A stretch of DNA of 19,089 nt from Amoebophrya sp. AT5.2 (Eukaryota; Sar; Dinophyceae; Syndiniales; Amoebophryaceae): positions 1 through 19,089 of the forward strand of contig RXOD01004694.1 of the NCBI GenBank assembly GCA_005223375.1, in the 5' to 3' direction. Below the pieces are notes generated by a model. That model was not told where the DNA came from, did no database searches, and worked only from the letters and a program-made list of their open reading frames with translations. Shown here piece after piece: positions 1-8,106 of the stretch. How positions within the stretch are numbered: position 1 is the first letter of the stretch; each line of letters starts with the position of its first letter. The position numbers and the translations under genes were made by a program.

Positions 1-3000
1 CGTCCTCGTCTCCGGCACTAGCACCGACGGGCCGCGGGGCCATAACTTTCTCGGAAACTCGAGTCTTTTCGTCCCGTGCACCTGCCGAGGCTGCGTTCTT
101 GCTAAGGGCTGGCGATGGCGTTGCCCCATAGAGGCTCATCTTCAGCTCACTCGCGGCGTCTTCGTTTTCGCCAGCCACCGACACCCGTCGCGGCTCCGTA
201 TTCGCTCCCAGCGACGCTCGTGGCTCCTGCGACCGTCGTGCCGCTAGTTTCCGCCGTCCCGCCGCCAGTCGGGGCTCGGTCGCCTTGCTTTCGTTTTCCT
301 CGTTTGCGTCACCCAGCTGCAGCCGTCGCGGCTCCGTCTTCGCTCCCAGCGACGCTCGCGGCTCCAGCAACGACCGTCGTGCCGATGGTCCTCGCCGTCC
401 CGCCGCCAGTCGCGCCTCGATCGCCTCCTTTTCGACGAAGTCGTCCAATAAACTCGCCGTGGTCGTCGACAGGCTCCTTCTGCCCTGCGCGGCTTTTGGC
501 ATGCCTCCAGACCCACGTCGATCCAACAGCCGCGCCTCGGAAGCTCGGTTCTTGTTTCCGCTCGGCACTTCTCGCGTTGCCGCAGCCGCCGGAATTGCTG
601 TCGATGGCGGGGGTGCACCGTTTATTTCGTCCGTCTGGCTTTCGTCCTCGAACTCGAAATACGCGTCCGACAACGACGTTCTCGCGTCGGGTGGTTGCCC
701 AACCGCAACGAGGGGCATCCCAAATGAAACGGTGCCCAGGGAGTGTTGTAGCCGCTCCAGTGCCTCCTGCTCGGCGGGATTCTCGGTCTGCTTCTCGTCG
801 GCGGCTGCGGTCGGGGCGGGCCCCGCCAAATTCATCGAGCCAGGACGAGGCGGTGCCTCCTCCAGGTCCCCGTCCGACAAAATGGACGCCCGGTCCACGA
901 GTGCGGCTGCCCCCGCCTGCTCCCGTTCCGTCCCTAGCGCCAGGATGGCCTCCTCCATGGTACTTCGAGCGGGAGGTAGTGGTAGTGGCGCCTCCACTTC
1001 CGCTTTCTGACCCAACCCGAAAGACGCCCGCGGAGCCATCGAAAACGGTTTCATCGAGCTGCTGCGGCGAAGCTTTTCTTCCGCCTTGGTTTTCGAATTC
1101 GACTGCGTGGCAGGGTCCGGGCTGGCAGACGCCGTCCCGGCGCTGTTCTTCGATCCGCGCCGCTGTCGCGAGCTCTTCCGCAGCAGAGCTTTCAAGCGAG
1201 CCACCTCGGCTTGCGCCGCTTCGAGCTCCGCATCCCTGCGGTTTCTCTGCGCCAGTTGCGACCACTTCTCCGGCTTCGTCTCGAAAGGCACTTGCGATTC
1301 GGTTCGCTGTACAGCAAAAGATGCGGGATCGTCCGACAGGAAAGGGGGCTCCTTCGAGTCGTCACTTGGCTGTGCTCCGCCTCCGCTACTACTGGCGGGG
1401 ACTGCACTGCGACTGGGCTCCCTCGCCGGAACGTCAGCGGCAGGAGCGGACGAGGTTGACGCCAAGCCCAGATCTTTCACCAGTCTTTCCTCCGTTCTCT
1501 TCGCCGCCTCCTGCACGGTGAGTCGGAGTTTTCGCGCCTCCCGCGAGTCCCGGCGGTGGAGATTTGTGGCCATCACCATTTTCACCACTTTGCGTAGTTC
1601 GCCGAGCGCCACCGACAGTTCCGGGGACACTTTTCCCCCCGCCGCTCTGATTGCCGCAGCCGACTCGTCCTCCGGCAGTTTATCCACATCTGCCGGGAGG
1701 TCCGTGGAACCAGACTCATCTCTGGAGCTTCTTCTCTTCAATAACGCTGTTGCCCTTCCCGAGCCGCCCTTGTTGGCCTTGATCTTCCCCGCCCACGCGG
1801 CCCCCGCCGCAGCGCTCCGTGCGAGGCTGCCGCGCGGGTTCGCGGACGAAGTGATGTTGTCGGCGTCCTCCGGCGCAGCGGCAGGCGGTGTCGTGACCGG
1901 CAGCGCCACCGGGACTAACGACAGCGACGGGAGCCCCGGCACGGACAGACTCGGGCGGCGGCTTGCGGCGTAGTTCAGGGACACTCGCAGGAGCGCGTCG
2001 GCGGAGTTTCGCAGCACGGCCTGCGACTGGTCCAAGTCGAGCGACAGCCGTGGCTGTTCGATCTGCGCCGACGTCCCAGGAGCAGCCGAATTTGGATTCT
2101 TACCCGGGATGGGATCAAGCCCGACGAAGGTCCCGAGCTGCCACGAAGACGAAAACGGCGGCGAACGGCTAGCGTAGTTCGCGCTGCTCGTACTGGCAAA
2201 ATCCGTGGCTAGATTGCCGTTCGCGTTTACGGACGGCCGCACGGCCCTCACGCTGTCCTCGCTGCTGGCTTCCCAGTGGTGCGCAGCTTCCTCCCCCAGA
2301 TCTGCGTCGTCGGGCTCTAAACCTCGCGACGCGGGATCCGCCGCAGGGCCCGCCGTCGCCTGCACCTTGCCCTCGGCGGCATCTCCACTTCCAATTTCAT
2401 CCACCCCACTCGCGAGCAGGGTGTCCTTCGACTCCGCAACCTCGGAGCCCCCCCCGGGGGGCAAGAACGAGTCCCCGAGCGAGTCCACGTCCTCCTCGCC
2501 GACCAGCACCAGCGCCAGCGCGTGCAGGACCTCCTGCCTTTTCTGCGCGGGCGACGTTACTTCTGCAGCGGCCCCCGAGCGCTTGCCCCCAGTTTCGGCC
2601 TCCCCGAGCAGCGTGCGCCGCAGCCGCGACAATGCGTGATTGTGCATTTCCTCGCTGGTTTTGAACCTGGACGGGTGTTGTTGCTCGGGGGGGATTGCAG
2701 CGTGGTGGTGGTGGTCGTTCACGGTGAGCCTGCGGAGGCGGGCCAGCAAGTCGCGGTCGTGCGCGCCGAGGTGGCTCGCGAGCGTTTTGTGCTGGTCGAG
2801 GAGGTTGGTCAGCAACACACTCACCTGCCGCCGCCAGGCCACCTCCTCGTCGCGGGACTCGTCCTGCTCCTGCGACCAGTCGCGTTGCGGATACGCTTTG
2901 GCGGATTGCCGTGGGCCGTCCTCCTCCTCCTCCTCCTCCTGCTGCTGGCCGGCACCGTCCTCTTTGCTCATCGATTTCGACCTAAACATTTTCGACGACG

Positions 3001-3574
3001 TGCCCTCACCCCCGTCCATGGCGAGTTTGCTCTCCTTCGAGAGTTTTTTGATAAACTGTTTCGCCTCTCGGTCGCCGATTACAACCGTCTCCAGCTTTCC
3101 CTTTAGCGCGGTAGGAGCCAGTATCCCCGCTTCCGCAGCTAGACTGCCGACTGCGTCCGCCGCATGCAGGTCCCGCACTGATTTTCCCAGTCCGTTGCTC
3201 GTCGACGCCCGCAGCGACGCGAAGGCCTGCTGGGGGGTCCAGGAGTGGTGCAAACCCAACGCCTCGAACGCGGAGGAGGGGGCGAGGGGAGGGGCGGCGT
3301 CGTCCCCGTGGTCCCCTTCTTCCACCCTTCGGACGCTAGCGCTCCCGGGAGACTTACCAAAATCTTCCCCCATCGTCGCCTCTTCCTCCGTAACTTCCCC
3401 GTCATCCCCCTCTTGGTCCCAACCATCCGCTGCCCTCGTCGCTCGAATCAGCAACTCATCCATGCCTGCCCGGATCACCGTAGAGTCGAGTCGTGACCGA
3501 TTTGGTGCTCCGAGTTCGATTCCGTTGGCGCCCGGAGCCGCCGATTCCCACTCACGCGGGTCCAACGATCCCAT
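1..3574 (-). CDS. Giant low-complexity protein, C-terminus beyond window
   Basis: A minus-strand frame starting at ATG 3574-3572 stays open for 1,191 codons and leaves the window at base 1 without a stop; I checked every in-frame triplet for tta/cta/tca. The start is the first ATG after an in-frame stop at 3676-3674. The protein (begins MGSLDPREWESAAPGANG) is not recognised. It is largely disordered: acidic and Ser/Ala-rich, with a QQQ-EEEEE run near residue 210, an HHHHH run near residue 295, and many RRxS-type basophilic kinase-like sites (RRPSLS, RRSSS). The only clear ordered candidate is a short coiled coil near residues 770-795 (core ELEAAQAEVARLKALLRK). Residues about 1050-1130 contain two diverged copies of a roughly 46-residue repeat (RLAAGRR...ARRS...EPRASLGA.TEPRR). 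No enzymatic motif is visible. A scaffold or cytoskeletal role is possible but is only a guess. Antisense open frames here are by-products of GC-rich codon use. Confidence 0.8.
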   Translation of the reverse strand, partial: MGSLDPREWESAAPGANGIELGAPNRSRLDSTVIRAGMDELLIRATRAADGWDQEGDDGEVTEEEATMGEDFGKSPGSASVRRVEEGDHGDDAAPPLAPSSAFEALGLHHSWTPQQAFASLRASTSNGLGKSVRDLHAADAVGSLAAEAGILAPTALKGKLETVVIGDREAKQFIKKLSKESKLAMDGGEGTSSKMFRSKSMSKEDGAGQQQEEEEEEDGPRQSAKAYPQRDWSQEQDESRDEEVAWRRQVSVLLTNLLDQHKTLASHLGAHDRDLLARLRRLTVNDHHHHAAIPPEQQHPSRFKTSEEMHNHALSRLRRTLLGEAETGGKRSGAAAEVTSPAQKRQEVLHALALVLVGEEDVDSLGDSFLPPGGGSEVAESKDTLLASGVDEIGSGDAAEGKVQATAGPAADPASRGLEPDDADLGEEAAHHWEASSEDSVRAVRPSVNANGNLATDFASTSSANYASRSPPFSSSWQLGTFVGLDPIPGKNPNSAAPGTSAQIEQPRLSLDLDQSQAVLRNSADALLRVSLNYAASRRPSLSVPGLPSLSLVPVALPVTTPPAAAPEDADNITSSANPRGSLARSAAAGAAWAGKIKANKGGSGRATALLKRRSSRDESGSTDLPADVDKLPEDESAAAIRAAGGKVSPELSVALGELRKVVKMVMATNLHRRDSREARKLRLTVQEAAKRTEERLVKDLGLASTSSAPAADVPAREPSRSAVPASSSGGGAQPSDDSKEPPFLSDDPASFAVQRTESQVPFETKPEKWSQLAQRNRRDAELEAAQAEVARLKALLRKSSRQRRGSKNSAGTASASPDPATQSNSKTKAEEKLRRSSSMKPFSMAPRASFGLGQKAEVEAPLPLPPARSTMEEAILALGTEREQAGAAALVDRASILSDGDLEEAPPRPGSMNLAGPAPTAAADEKQTENPAEQEALERLQHSLGTVSFGMPLVAVGQPPDARTSLSDAYFEFEDESQTDEINGAPPPSTAIPAAAATREVPSGNKNRASEARLLDRRGSGGMPKAAQGRRSLSTTTASLLDDFVEKEAIEARLAAGRRGPSARRSLLEPRASLGAKTEPRRLQLGDANEENESKATEPRLAAGRRKLAARRSQEPRASLGANTEPRRVSVAGENEDAASELKMSLYGATPSPALSKNAASAGARDEKTRVSEKVMAPRPVGASAGDED
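187..426 (-). repeat. Diverged intragenic repeat, two copies of about 100 bp
   Basis: Bases 187-286 and 325-426 align with a 138-base offset (46 codons) and few differences; the second copy carries 3 extra bases. Frame is kept, so the minus-strand protein has two copies of RLAAGRR...ARRS...EPRASLGA.TEPRR. The repeated arginine/serine pattern RRxS is retained in both. This looks like an in-frame duplication under some constraint. Confidence 0.75.
2919..2947 (-). repeat. Trinucleotide microsatellite in coding sequence
   Basis: A run of seven CTC/TCC units followed by TGCTGCTGG on the plus strand. On the minus strand it encodes QQQ followed by a five-residue glutamate run inside the giant disordered protein. 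Such a tract is likely to vary in length between isolates. Confidence 0.8.
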
Positions 3575-3621
3575 CGCAAAAACGGAAGCTGGGTAATCGT
3601 ACGTCGAGGTCCGCGGCTGTG

Positions 3622-3629
3622 ATATATAA
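3622..3629 (-). promoter_or_regulatory. Possible TATA element of the 3574 gene
   Basis: A TTATATAT run lies about 48 bases upstream of the ATG at 3574 in an otherwise GC-rich leader. This is the only TATA-like string in the 249-base gap between the two left-hand genes. The rest of the gap holds CA-rich short repeats (about 3681-3700) and nothing coding. The call rests on position and composition only; no transcript start is known. Confidence 0.25.
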
Positions 3630-3823
3630 GGTTGGAGAGTTTTTTGTGCCTGTTCTTCCCGGCCTTCTTTCAATCAGACTCAAACACACACTCAAACTCC
3701 TCAAAGGATTGACCTAGAGAACTATCCATCGATCGACGCAGTCGCGCACCGCGCTTTTCTTAACGATTCATCGAAGACAGCATCTATCCCAGCATCAGCA
3801 CGAGCACGACGCTTGAAGATGTT

Positions 3824-6800
3824 TTATAACGTCACAAGGGAACAAGCCGCGCGCCACAATGCGCTCGGCCCCTCGATGATAATCCTGCTAGACAGCCGGA
3901 GGCGTTGTGCTTTCGCCGTCTCTCGCGCTTGTTCTCGCACCTTGCGAGCAGTACGAACCCCGGAAAGAGCCTCTTTCCGGGGTTCGTCGAAGAGATGCCG
4001 CGCGCTGTTCGCGATCCAGGCCGCCATAGGCGGCCCGCGCAGTCTGAATAGCGGCGCATCCGGGGGTATAATCCCCCCTTTGACCCCCCTCAACCCCCCC
4101 TTGACCCCCTCACGATAAAGAACGCGTCGGTGCTTTACATAAAAATAGGTTAATGATCGGAGCAAGAAAATAACGAATCGGGGTACCGGCAAGCCCGTCT
4201 GCCCTTCTTTTCCGCCGTCGGACAAGTCGCGCTCCACCTTTGTTTGGAGTGCTTGTAACCGCTTCTCGATGTCCTCGATGGCATTGTTTACCGAAAGGCT
4301 GGGCCTCTGGCTCTGCCTCTGCTGCAGCACGGACGCGTTTGCGCCCTCGCCACCGGCCGTGCTCCGGCTCGCCCGGCTGACTGGGCGGAAACTCCCCGGG
4401 CGCAAAGACTGAAAGCGCAAGTCCAGTCCCGACTTGTTTGCGAGCTCCGCGTCGGCCTCCAGATCAGACCACCCCGGGTCACCCGACCCCAGCAGCGCGG
4501 CAGGAGCATCGTCGTCCTCCTCCTCGGGACTCGCCGTCCGGACGGAGCTCCTTTGCGAGGCCGTCAAGGATGATTTGTCGCTTCGTTCGACCAACCGGTG
4601 GGCAAACGACACTCGCATAGTCCCTCTCGCCGCGGACTTATAATCCGTCTCGGGAACAACAGTAGTAGGAGCCGCAGCCGGGTGGACAAGCTCGGGGGGA
4701 ACTGGCACTCCCGTTTCCGCGTCGCCGCCGCGGATGTAGTCAGCGGCCGGGACCAAGGGCTCGCCGCGGGGCAGCGTGCTGGGACGTTTGTCCACGCTCC
4801 CAACCGAGTCTCCGCTCCCCCGCCTGCCCGGTGCGCTCCCCCGCTTGTTCTTTTTGGAACTGTTCCGGCTCTCCCTAGTGTCCTGTCCGGCCAGAAGATC
4901 GTCCAAATCGCCCAGCGTGGCCGAGTCCAGGACGGGCTCGGACAGGCTTCGCTTGGTCGCCTCGGCGGTTCTCGGGGTCATGTTGAGCTCCGCATCGGAG
5001 TCTGTGTAGGAATTGACCACATCGATGTCTTTCATCAGGTCCATCACGCCCCGAAGTCGCCCCTCTGTGGACGAAGACACCGGCCCGCTGCCTCTCTTGT
5101 CGGAGCTTGCCGGAGAGTGGTCCTTACTCCGCCTAATCAAAGAGCCAGATGCGGATGCCCCTTTACTAGATTTCGAAAACGAGCTTCGCTCCTCATCTCT
5201 GCGTCCACCTCCCGGGAACGAAAACCTTTCGCTAGCAGCTTCGCGAGAATTTTGACGACGCCGCGAGCGCTTGGACCCATCGCGACTGCCGACGCTGCTG
5301 TTTTTCCGCACGCCTTCCTCACTCGCGCCGCTGTGAAATTCCCGCACGGGTGTGAGCGAAGCTGGGCCGCGACTCGTCGTCCCCAGACCGCCTTTCGCCC
5401 CACTACGCAAACTGTGCGCCTGGAACGTCGGCCTTTTTCTGCTCGCTACTCCGTCCGTGAAAACGGTACTGGTGCCCACCCCACTATCCCCTTCCCGAAC
5501 ATGCCCGACCGCGCTGCGGTTGTACGCGTACGACAAAGCGCTCGCCACCCGCTCCGCCGACCCGTGCCCGCCCGCGGCGGAGCGGTGGTAGCTCTGCCGC
5601 GCAGACCGAGCGTTCAAAGCCATAGCCTGGACTGGGTCGGCCAAGAACTCCCGCGACCGAACGGCGTGGTTTTGTTTTCGCATCATGCTAGAGATCGTGC
5701 TGGCCCGGTGCCGGTTCTTCGCGTCCGCGTGACGGTTACGCGAGCGCGACGAATTGCGACTGCTGTTTGGGCTTGGGGAAGAATTAGAGGACGAGTCTCG
5801 CCCTACGCTGCGCGCCGAGCCGCGAGATAGTAGAGAGTCGTTGCGTCTACTTCCGCCTTCCCCGCCTTTCTTCGCGTCCGTGTGACGGTTACGCGAGCGC
5901 GACGAATTGCGACTGCTGTTTGGGCTTGGGGAAGAATTAGAGGACGAGTCTCGCCCTACGCTGCGCGCCGAGCCGCGAGATAGTAGAGAGTCGTTGTGTC
6001 TACTTCCGCCGCTCGACTCGATTCCCCTTTTTCGACCTCTCGAACTCCCCTCGACGTCGTGGCTAGCCCTGTCCGCGTCATCGTCGTTTCCCTGGCTCGC
6101 CACCATGCGCTCCAGCGTGTTGACTCTCTGAAGCAGTGCCGTCAGCTGCGCCCTCCCCTCGCGTGTCGAAGCAGAAGCGTCGTCGCTGCCAGAAGATGTC
6201 GTCCGTTTGATCGTAGGAGATTTATTCGCGGAGGCCCGAGAAGGCGAGGCGGAAAGATCTGTAACAGGTTCGCCCCTGGCGCTGGCCACTATTCGTTCGA
6301 GAGAAGCTGAAGCCTCATTCGAAGGTCGACGCGGTGGCTTATTCGCGACCATTGCCTGATCGCAAAACACCGCGGCCAGACCCACCTCCGCGCCATCTTG
6401 CATGCCAACGCTCGCGACCGCTGTCGGCGGCCCCGTTGCTCGCCCGCCCTGCACCCAGGTTGCAGTTCCGGTTGTCTTCACTTTCGGCTTCGGTTTCGCC
6501 GCGACATTCGCTTTCACTCTCTTCGCCGCCACGCCTGTGTCGGCGTAGGCGCGCGCCTTATGCCATGCTGACAGTCCGGTGGGAGTCGGGCTGCGCGTGC
6601 TCGGCGGACTGGCGCTCAGCGAGTTTGGGGAGGTGAAACCGGGACTCCTACTGGTTTCATACTTCCGCTTCGATGAGGGACGAGAAAAAGCTTTTGCCGC
6701 TCCTGCGGGGCCATTCACTTTCGTGGGCCGCGAGACCGCCCTCGCCGCTGATGCGTCGCCTGTTCCCACGGGCGCGGCGAAGCCCACAGCCCTTGCGTTT

Positions 6801-6979
6801 ATTTTCGGGGACACGCTTTTCGAGCGCGGCGGAGTTGTGGTCCGGGAGGGGCTCGGGCTAGTGCTCTTCCGGCCGCCAACCACCGGCTTCAAGATGCCCT
6901 TCTCGGCTTGTGCCTTCGTCCCGACCTTCGGCTTCGCCTTGGCCTTGGGCCTTTCACCCATCTCGTACCTAAAGTCCAT
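3824..6979 (-). CDS. 1,051-residue Ser/Arg-rich disordered protein
   Basis: A single open frame from ATG 6979 to TAA at 3826-3824; an in-frame TGA at 6997-6995 fixes the 5' limit, and Met7 (ATG at 6961) is an alternative start. The protein is unrecognised. Residues 1-270 are Lys/Pro/Ser-rich with SPSR/TPPRS/SVSPK motifs typical of proline-directed phosphorylation sites. A short coiled coil (LTALLQRVNTLERMV) lies near residues 273-292. Residues 324-422 hold two nearly identical Ser/Arg/Asn-rich repeats. A second coiled coil (AIEDIEKRLQALQTKVERD) lies near residues 897-917. After about residue 933 the sequence changes character: a hydrophobic stretch (FVIFLLRSLTYFYV), then a tail encoded by G-runs and hairpins. 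That tail may be inserted repeat DNA rather than native protein; a possible splice donor (GCCG|GTACCC, GT at 4186-4185) just before it would remove it. No function can be assigned. Confidence 0.75.
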   Translation of the reverse strand: MDFRYEMGERPKAKAKPKVGTKAQAEKGILKPVVGGRKSTSPSPSRTTTPPRSKSVSPKINARAVGFAAPVGTGDASAARAVSRPTKVNGPAGAAKAFSRPSSKRKYETSRSPGFTSPNSLSASPPSTRSPTPTGLSAWHKARAYADTGVAAKRVKANVAAKPKPKVKTTGTATWVQGGRATGPPTAVASVGMQDGAEVGLAAVFCDQAMVANKPPRRPSNEASASLERIVASARGEPVTDLSASPSRASANKSPTIKRTTSSGSDDASASTREGRAQLTALLQRVNTLERMVASQGNDDDADRASHDVEGSSRGRKRGIESSGGSRHNDSLLSRGSARSVGRDSSSNSSPSPNSSRNSSRSRNRHTDAKKGGEGGSRRNDSLLSRGSARSVGRDSSSNSSPSPNSSRNSSRSRNRHADAKNRHRASTISSMMRKQNHAVRSREFLADPVQAMALNARSARQSYHRSAAGGHGSAERVASALSYAYNRSAVGHVREGDSGVGTSTVFTDGVASRKRPTFQAHSLRSGAKGGLGTTSRGPASLTPVREFHSGASEEGVRKNSSVGSRDGSKRSRRRQNSREAASERFSFPGGGRRDEERSSFSKSSKGASASGSLIRRSKDHSPASSDKRGSGPVSSSTEGRLRGVMDLMKDIDVVNSYTDSDAELNMTPRTAEATKRSLSEPVLDSATLGDLDDLLAGQDTRESRNSSKKNKRGSAPGRRGSGDSVGSVDKRPSTLPRGEPLVPAADYIRGGDAETGVPVPPELVHPAAAPTTVVPETDYKSAARGTMRVSFAHRLVERSDKSSLTASQRSSVRTASPEEEDDDAPAALLGSGDPGWSDLEADAELANKSGLDLRFQSLRPGSFRPVSRASRSTAGGEGANASVLQQRQSQRPSLSVNNAIEDIEKRLQALQTKVERDLSDGGKEGQTGLPVPRFVIFLLRSLTYFYVKHRRVLYREGVKGGLRGVKGGIIPPDAPLFRLRGPPMAAWIANSARHLFDEPRKEALSGVRTARKVREQARETAKAQRLRLSSRIIIEGPSALWRAACSLVTL
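3830..4180 (-). repeat. Hairpin-rich, G-run block, probable inserted element
   Basis: This stretch differs from its surroundings. It contains a 6-bp-stem hairpin at 3934-3948 (loop CCT), a perfect 17-bp inverted repeat at 3953-3987 with a single central base, a 7-bp stem at 4019-4035 (loop ATA), and a 5-bp G/C stem at 4062-4077. Four C-runs follow on the plus strand (4073-4078, 4084-4089, 4094-4100, 4105-4109) and an AT-rich edge near 4130-4180. The minus-strand reading frame runs through it as the last ~118 codons of the upstream gene. No transposase, tRNA-like promoter or target-site duplication was identified, so the element class is unknown; a foldback/MITE-like or structured-RNA origin is inference. 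Confidence 0.5.
4073..4109 (-). other. Predicted G-quadruplex motif
   Basis: The minus strand carries four G-runs of 5, 7, 6 and 6 bases separated by loops of 4, 4 and 5 bases (TCAA, TTGA, TCAAA). This satisfies the usual four-run G-quadruplex pattern with room to spare. It lies on the sense strand of the 3824-6979 gene, so a folded structure would be possible in its mRNA near the stop codon. Folding has not been shown. Confidence 0.6.
5715..6010 (-). repeat. Recent in-frame tandem duplication, 143 bp x 2
   Basis: Bases 5715-5857 and 5868-6010 are identical except for two C/T differences, with a 153-base (51-codon) period. They encode two copies of a Ser/Asn/Arg-rich segment (RNDSLLSRGSARSVGRDSSS and onward) within the 1,051-residue protein. 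The very high nucleotide identity points to a recent event. The two copies sit next to each other, so unequal exchange or replication slippage is enough to explain them. Confidence 0.95.
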
Positions 6980-8106
6980 CCTCTCTCGCGGCGTTCACCT
7001 AGTGGGGTGGAAACATGGAAATGAATTCGGTAGTGTCATAATACAGTGGTCTCCGGAAAATCAGGCTATGAAATGAGGAAACCAGGCGCCGCATGTAGGC
7101 TCCTGTAGCAAAATATTCATTGCGCTGGGCTGTTCAGTGCAGGATAGGATTCTAAGCAGCAAATGTTGCATTGGGTACTGTACTAGAGACTGGGGGTACG
7201 GTATCCTGGAATTTTTTTACAATCAATGTGAATGATATGTTGAGGTATAGCCTTAGAGCTAGAGTTAGACGGTGTGACCAGGAGAAGACGTACGCCGACG
7301 ACACGTGCACGAGTACGAAACACCGGCGGAACTTGACACTTTTCGCAGACGAAATCAACGGACGACAGGTTGTCCCGGCTCGGACGAATGGTAGCAATAT
7401 GCGACGAGAGCAAACGCATCATTCTTGGGACGGACGATTTCATCATTGAGTACAACGAGTAGTTGTTCTTCTTGCCTTTCCAAGAGTACGATAAGAGATA
7501 GGTACGCACACAGTGAATACGCGGGGACTGCGAACCCGCTGCCAGAGCGCGATCGCTGGCCCAACAGACGCCGTAGGGTTCTTACGGGGCTCGAAAGCCG
7601 GAACACCAGGTGATGCGCTGTCGTCCCAGAGCATGCAGAGACACTGTGAGTTGTCTTCCCTGCGAAATGAGAGCACACCGTGTAGAGAAGATCAAGGTAA
7701 GTGAACTAGGGGCCTTTGGTTCCAAGAGTACGATAACGAAGTTGCGTAAACGCACACAGACAGACAGACACGCTTCATGTTCTTGTTCGTACCGAACAGC
7801 GCTGCCAAATACTGAAACTGAACACAGACGCGAGCCCTACTTACAACAGGTTCGCTTCCTTACGGCCGCTTTCACTTCTGGCAGCAGTTGGTTTTTACTG
7901 AAGCTAACTTCTAGCTGCAGTAGACGCATTTCATTTTATCCACCGCCCCGACAAACTTAAGCGTAATATCTTCTTCGTCTGCGCTGCGACGCCAGGGTCC
8001 ACCGTGAACTAAACGTAAACTTCTGCGGGTCGCGCAGTGGTCGAGCTCTTTTGCTCAACTTGTGCCTTCGACCACCTCTAACACCGATACCACACGCGAG
8101 CAGTAA
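6980..8106. other. 1.1-kb intergenic stretch, no supported gene
   Basis: The stretch lies between the start of the 3824-6979 gene and the stop of the UTP5 gene. Short open frames on both strands have no recognisable composition or motif, and several would need non-ATG starts. It should contain the promoter and leader of the left gene and the 3' untranslated region of UTP5. Two things stand out: an imperfect direct repeat (7473-7514 and 7712-7761), and plus-strand splice-like signals, with AAG|GTAAGT at about 7696-7702 and CTAAC...CTGCAG at about 7897-7920. The latter could mark an intron of a non-coding or unrecognised plus-strand transcript. Confidence 0.5.
7473..7761. repeat. Imperfect direct repeat, two copies about 240 bp apart
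   Basis: TTCCAAGAGTACGATAA occurs exactly at 7478-7494 and 7720-7736. Both copies are preceded by GCCTTT and followed within about 20 bases by ACGCACACAG, so the similarity extends over roughly 42-50 bases with small gaps. The copies bracket about 220 bases of unique sequence. Nothing shows whether this is an old duplication or the flanks of an insertion. Confidence 0.7.

Noticed and set aside
115..1973. Plus-strand open frames of 468, 241 and 295 codons at the left edge
   Set aside because: They are antisense to a continuous minus-strand frame of at least 1,191 codons; their Pro/Ser-rich content mirrors its Arg/Gly/Glu-rich codons.
2446..2461. C-run followed by G-run (potential palindrome)
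   Set aside because: It encodes PPGGG in the giant disordered protein and is explained by proline and glycine codons.
4598..5830. A 410-codon plus-strand frame inside the 3824-6979 gene
   Set aside because: It ends within duplicated sequence, has Arg-rich shadow composition and no motif; the opposite strand carries a 1,051-codon frame.
8020..8095. tRNA-like strings (GCGCAGTGGTCGAG followed by CTTCGACCACC)
   Set aside because: They resemble A- and B-box cores, but no acceptor stem or T-stem pairing can be drawn.
7840..8100. Search for a dinoflagellate spliced-leader sequence on either strand, here and elsewhere in the window
   Set aside because: Only partial resemblances (e.g. TTTTGCTCAA near 8049) were found; no full-length match.
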